Source of the DNA: Minisyncoccota bacterium | GTDB lineage: Bacteria; Patescibacteriota; Minisyncoccia; UBA6257; JAKLIH01 | Reading direction: 5' to 3' | Assembly: GCA_028702045.1 (NCBI GenBank) | Contig: JAQVPP010000030.1 | Coordinates: 1-5,431 of the forward strand | DNA: 5,431 nt | Part shown: positions 5,346-5,431 of the stretch, piece after piece | Position numbering within the stretch: the first letter of the stretch is position 1 | Layout: each line of letters opens with the position of its first letter | Program-made: the position numbers and the translations under genes | Notes under the pieces: model-generated | Told to the model about the DNA's origin: nothing | What the model saw: the letters and a program-made list of their open reading frames with translations, nothing else | The model's database searches: none

Positions 5346-5431
5346 ATGAATTTTTTTAAAAAAGGCTTAATGCAAAAAGAATACAAACGATTAAAGAATA
5401 GTTTCACTTTAGTAGAACTAATGATAGTAAT
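5346..5431 (+). CDS. Type IV prepilin-like protein, 3' end beyond the window
   Basis: Only the first 28 codons and part of the next are present. They encode a basic leader of 19 residues ending in KRLKNS, followed by FTLVELMIV, the start of the hydrophobic helix shared by type IV pilins and pseudopilins. The Glu at position +5 of the mature protein, needed for assembly, is present. Residue -1 is Ser (AGT) where Gly is almost universal, so processing by a PilD-type prepilin peptidase is uncertain. The start at 5346 is chosen because a promoter lies 33 nt upstream. ATG 5370 would leave an 11-residue leader, also acceptable for the family. The protein could be a major pilin, a minor pilin or a pseudopilin of a DNA-uptake or secretion machine; the missing part would decide this. 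Confidence 0.85.
   Translation, partial: MNFFKKGLMQKEYKRLKNSFTLVELMIV

Noticed and set aside
1..5431. CRISPR arrays, tRNA or rRNA genes, insertion sequences and replication origins.
   Set aside because: No regularly spaced repeats, cloverleaf-like segments, transposase motifs or DnaA-box clusters are visible in the short non-coding gaps.

Overview
This AT-rich window carries seven complete or nearly complete genes plus the start of an eighth, all on the + strand with almost no space between them. The best guess for the source is a small-genome bacterium of the Patescibacteria (Candidate Phyla Radiation), probably Parcubacteria-like. This rests on the wording of MreB and MurA, a class I (archaeal-type) fructose-bisphosphate aldolase, type IV prepilin-like genes and extreme gene packing. 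It is inferred from remembered family resemblance and no search was run.

Layout. Positions 1-629 hold the 3' part of a class I fructose-bisphosphate aldolase gene. Positions 642-1297 form a self-contained type II toxin-antitoxin cassette. It has a strong sigma70-like promoter with an inverted repeat between its -35 and -10 boxes, a RelB/DinJ-type antitoxin, a YafQ-type mRNA endonuclease toxin one base later, and an AT-rich intrinsic terminator. A second promoter (1296-1323) starts a tight run of four genes with gaps of 2, 1 and 4 nt: murA (peptidoglycan precursor synthesis), mreB (actin-like shape protein), holB (DNA polymerase III delta prime) and a DPM1/ALG5-like family 2 glycosyltransferase. 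A third promoter (5291-5318) precedes a type IV prepilin-like gene cut by the window end.

How the genes fit together. murA and mreB both serve cell-wall growth and rod shape. holB is a clamp-loader subunit and the glycosyltransferase probably charges a lipid carrier with sugar, so the operon mixes envelope growth with replication. The toxin-antitoxin pair is transcriptionally insulated from both sides.

Most notable points. (1) holB is interrupted by one in-frame TGA at 3847-3849, at a place where homologues have glycine, while the rest of the protein is intact on both sides. (2) Three independent promoters place the ATG exactly 33 nt after the first base of the -10 box, with AU-rich leaders that lack a Shine-Dalgarno sequence, and no other start in the window has one either. 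(3) MreB has Asn instead of Asp in its phosphate-2 loop. (4) The prepilin-like protein has Ser instead of Gly before the cleavage site. UGA=Gly recoding (as in Absconditabacteria/Gracilibacteria) would explain point 1. However, all 64 Gly codons of murA and mreB are GGN, which argues against ordinary use of that code, so a nonsense mutation, strain variant or read error is at least as likely.
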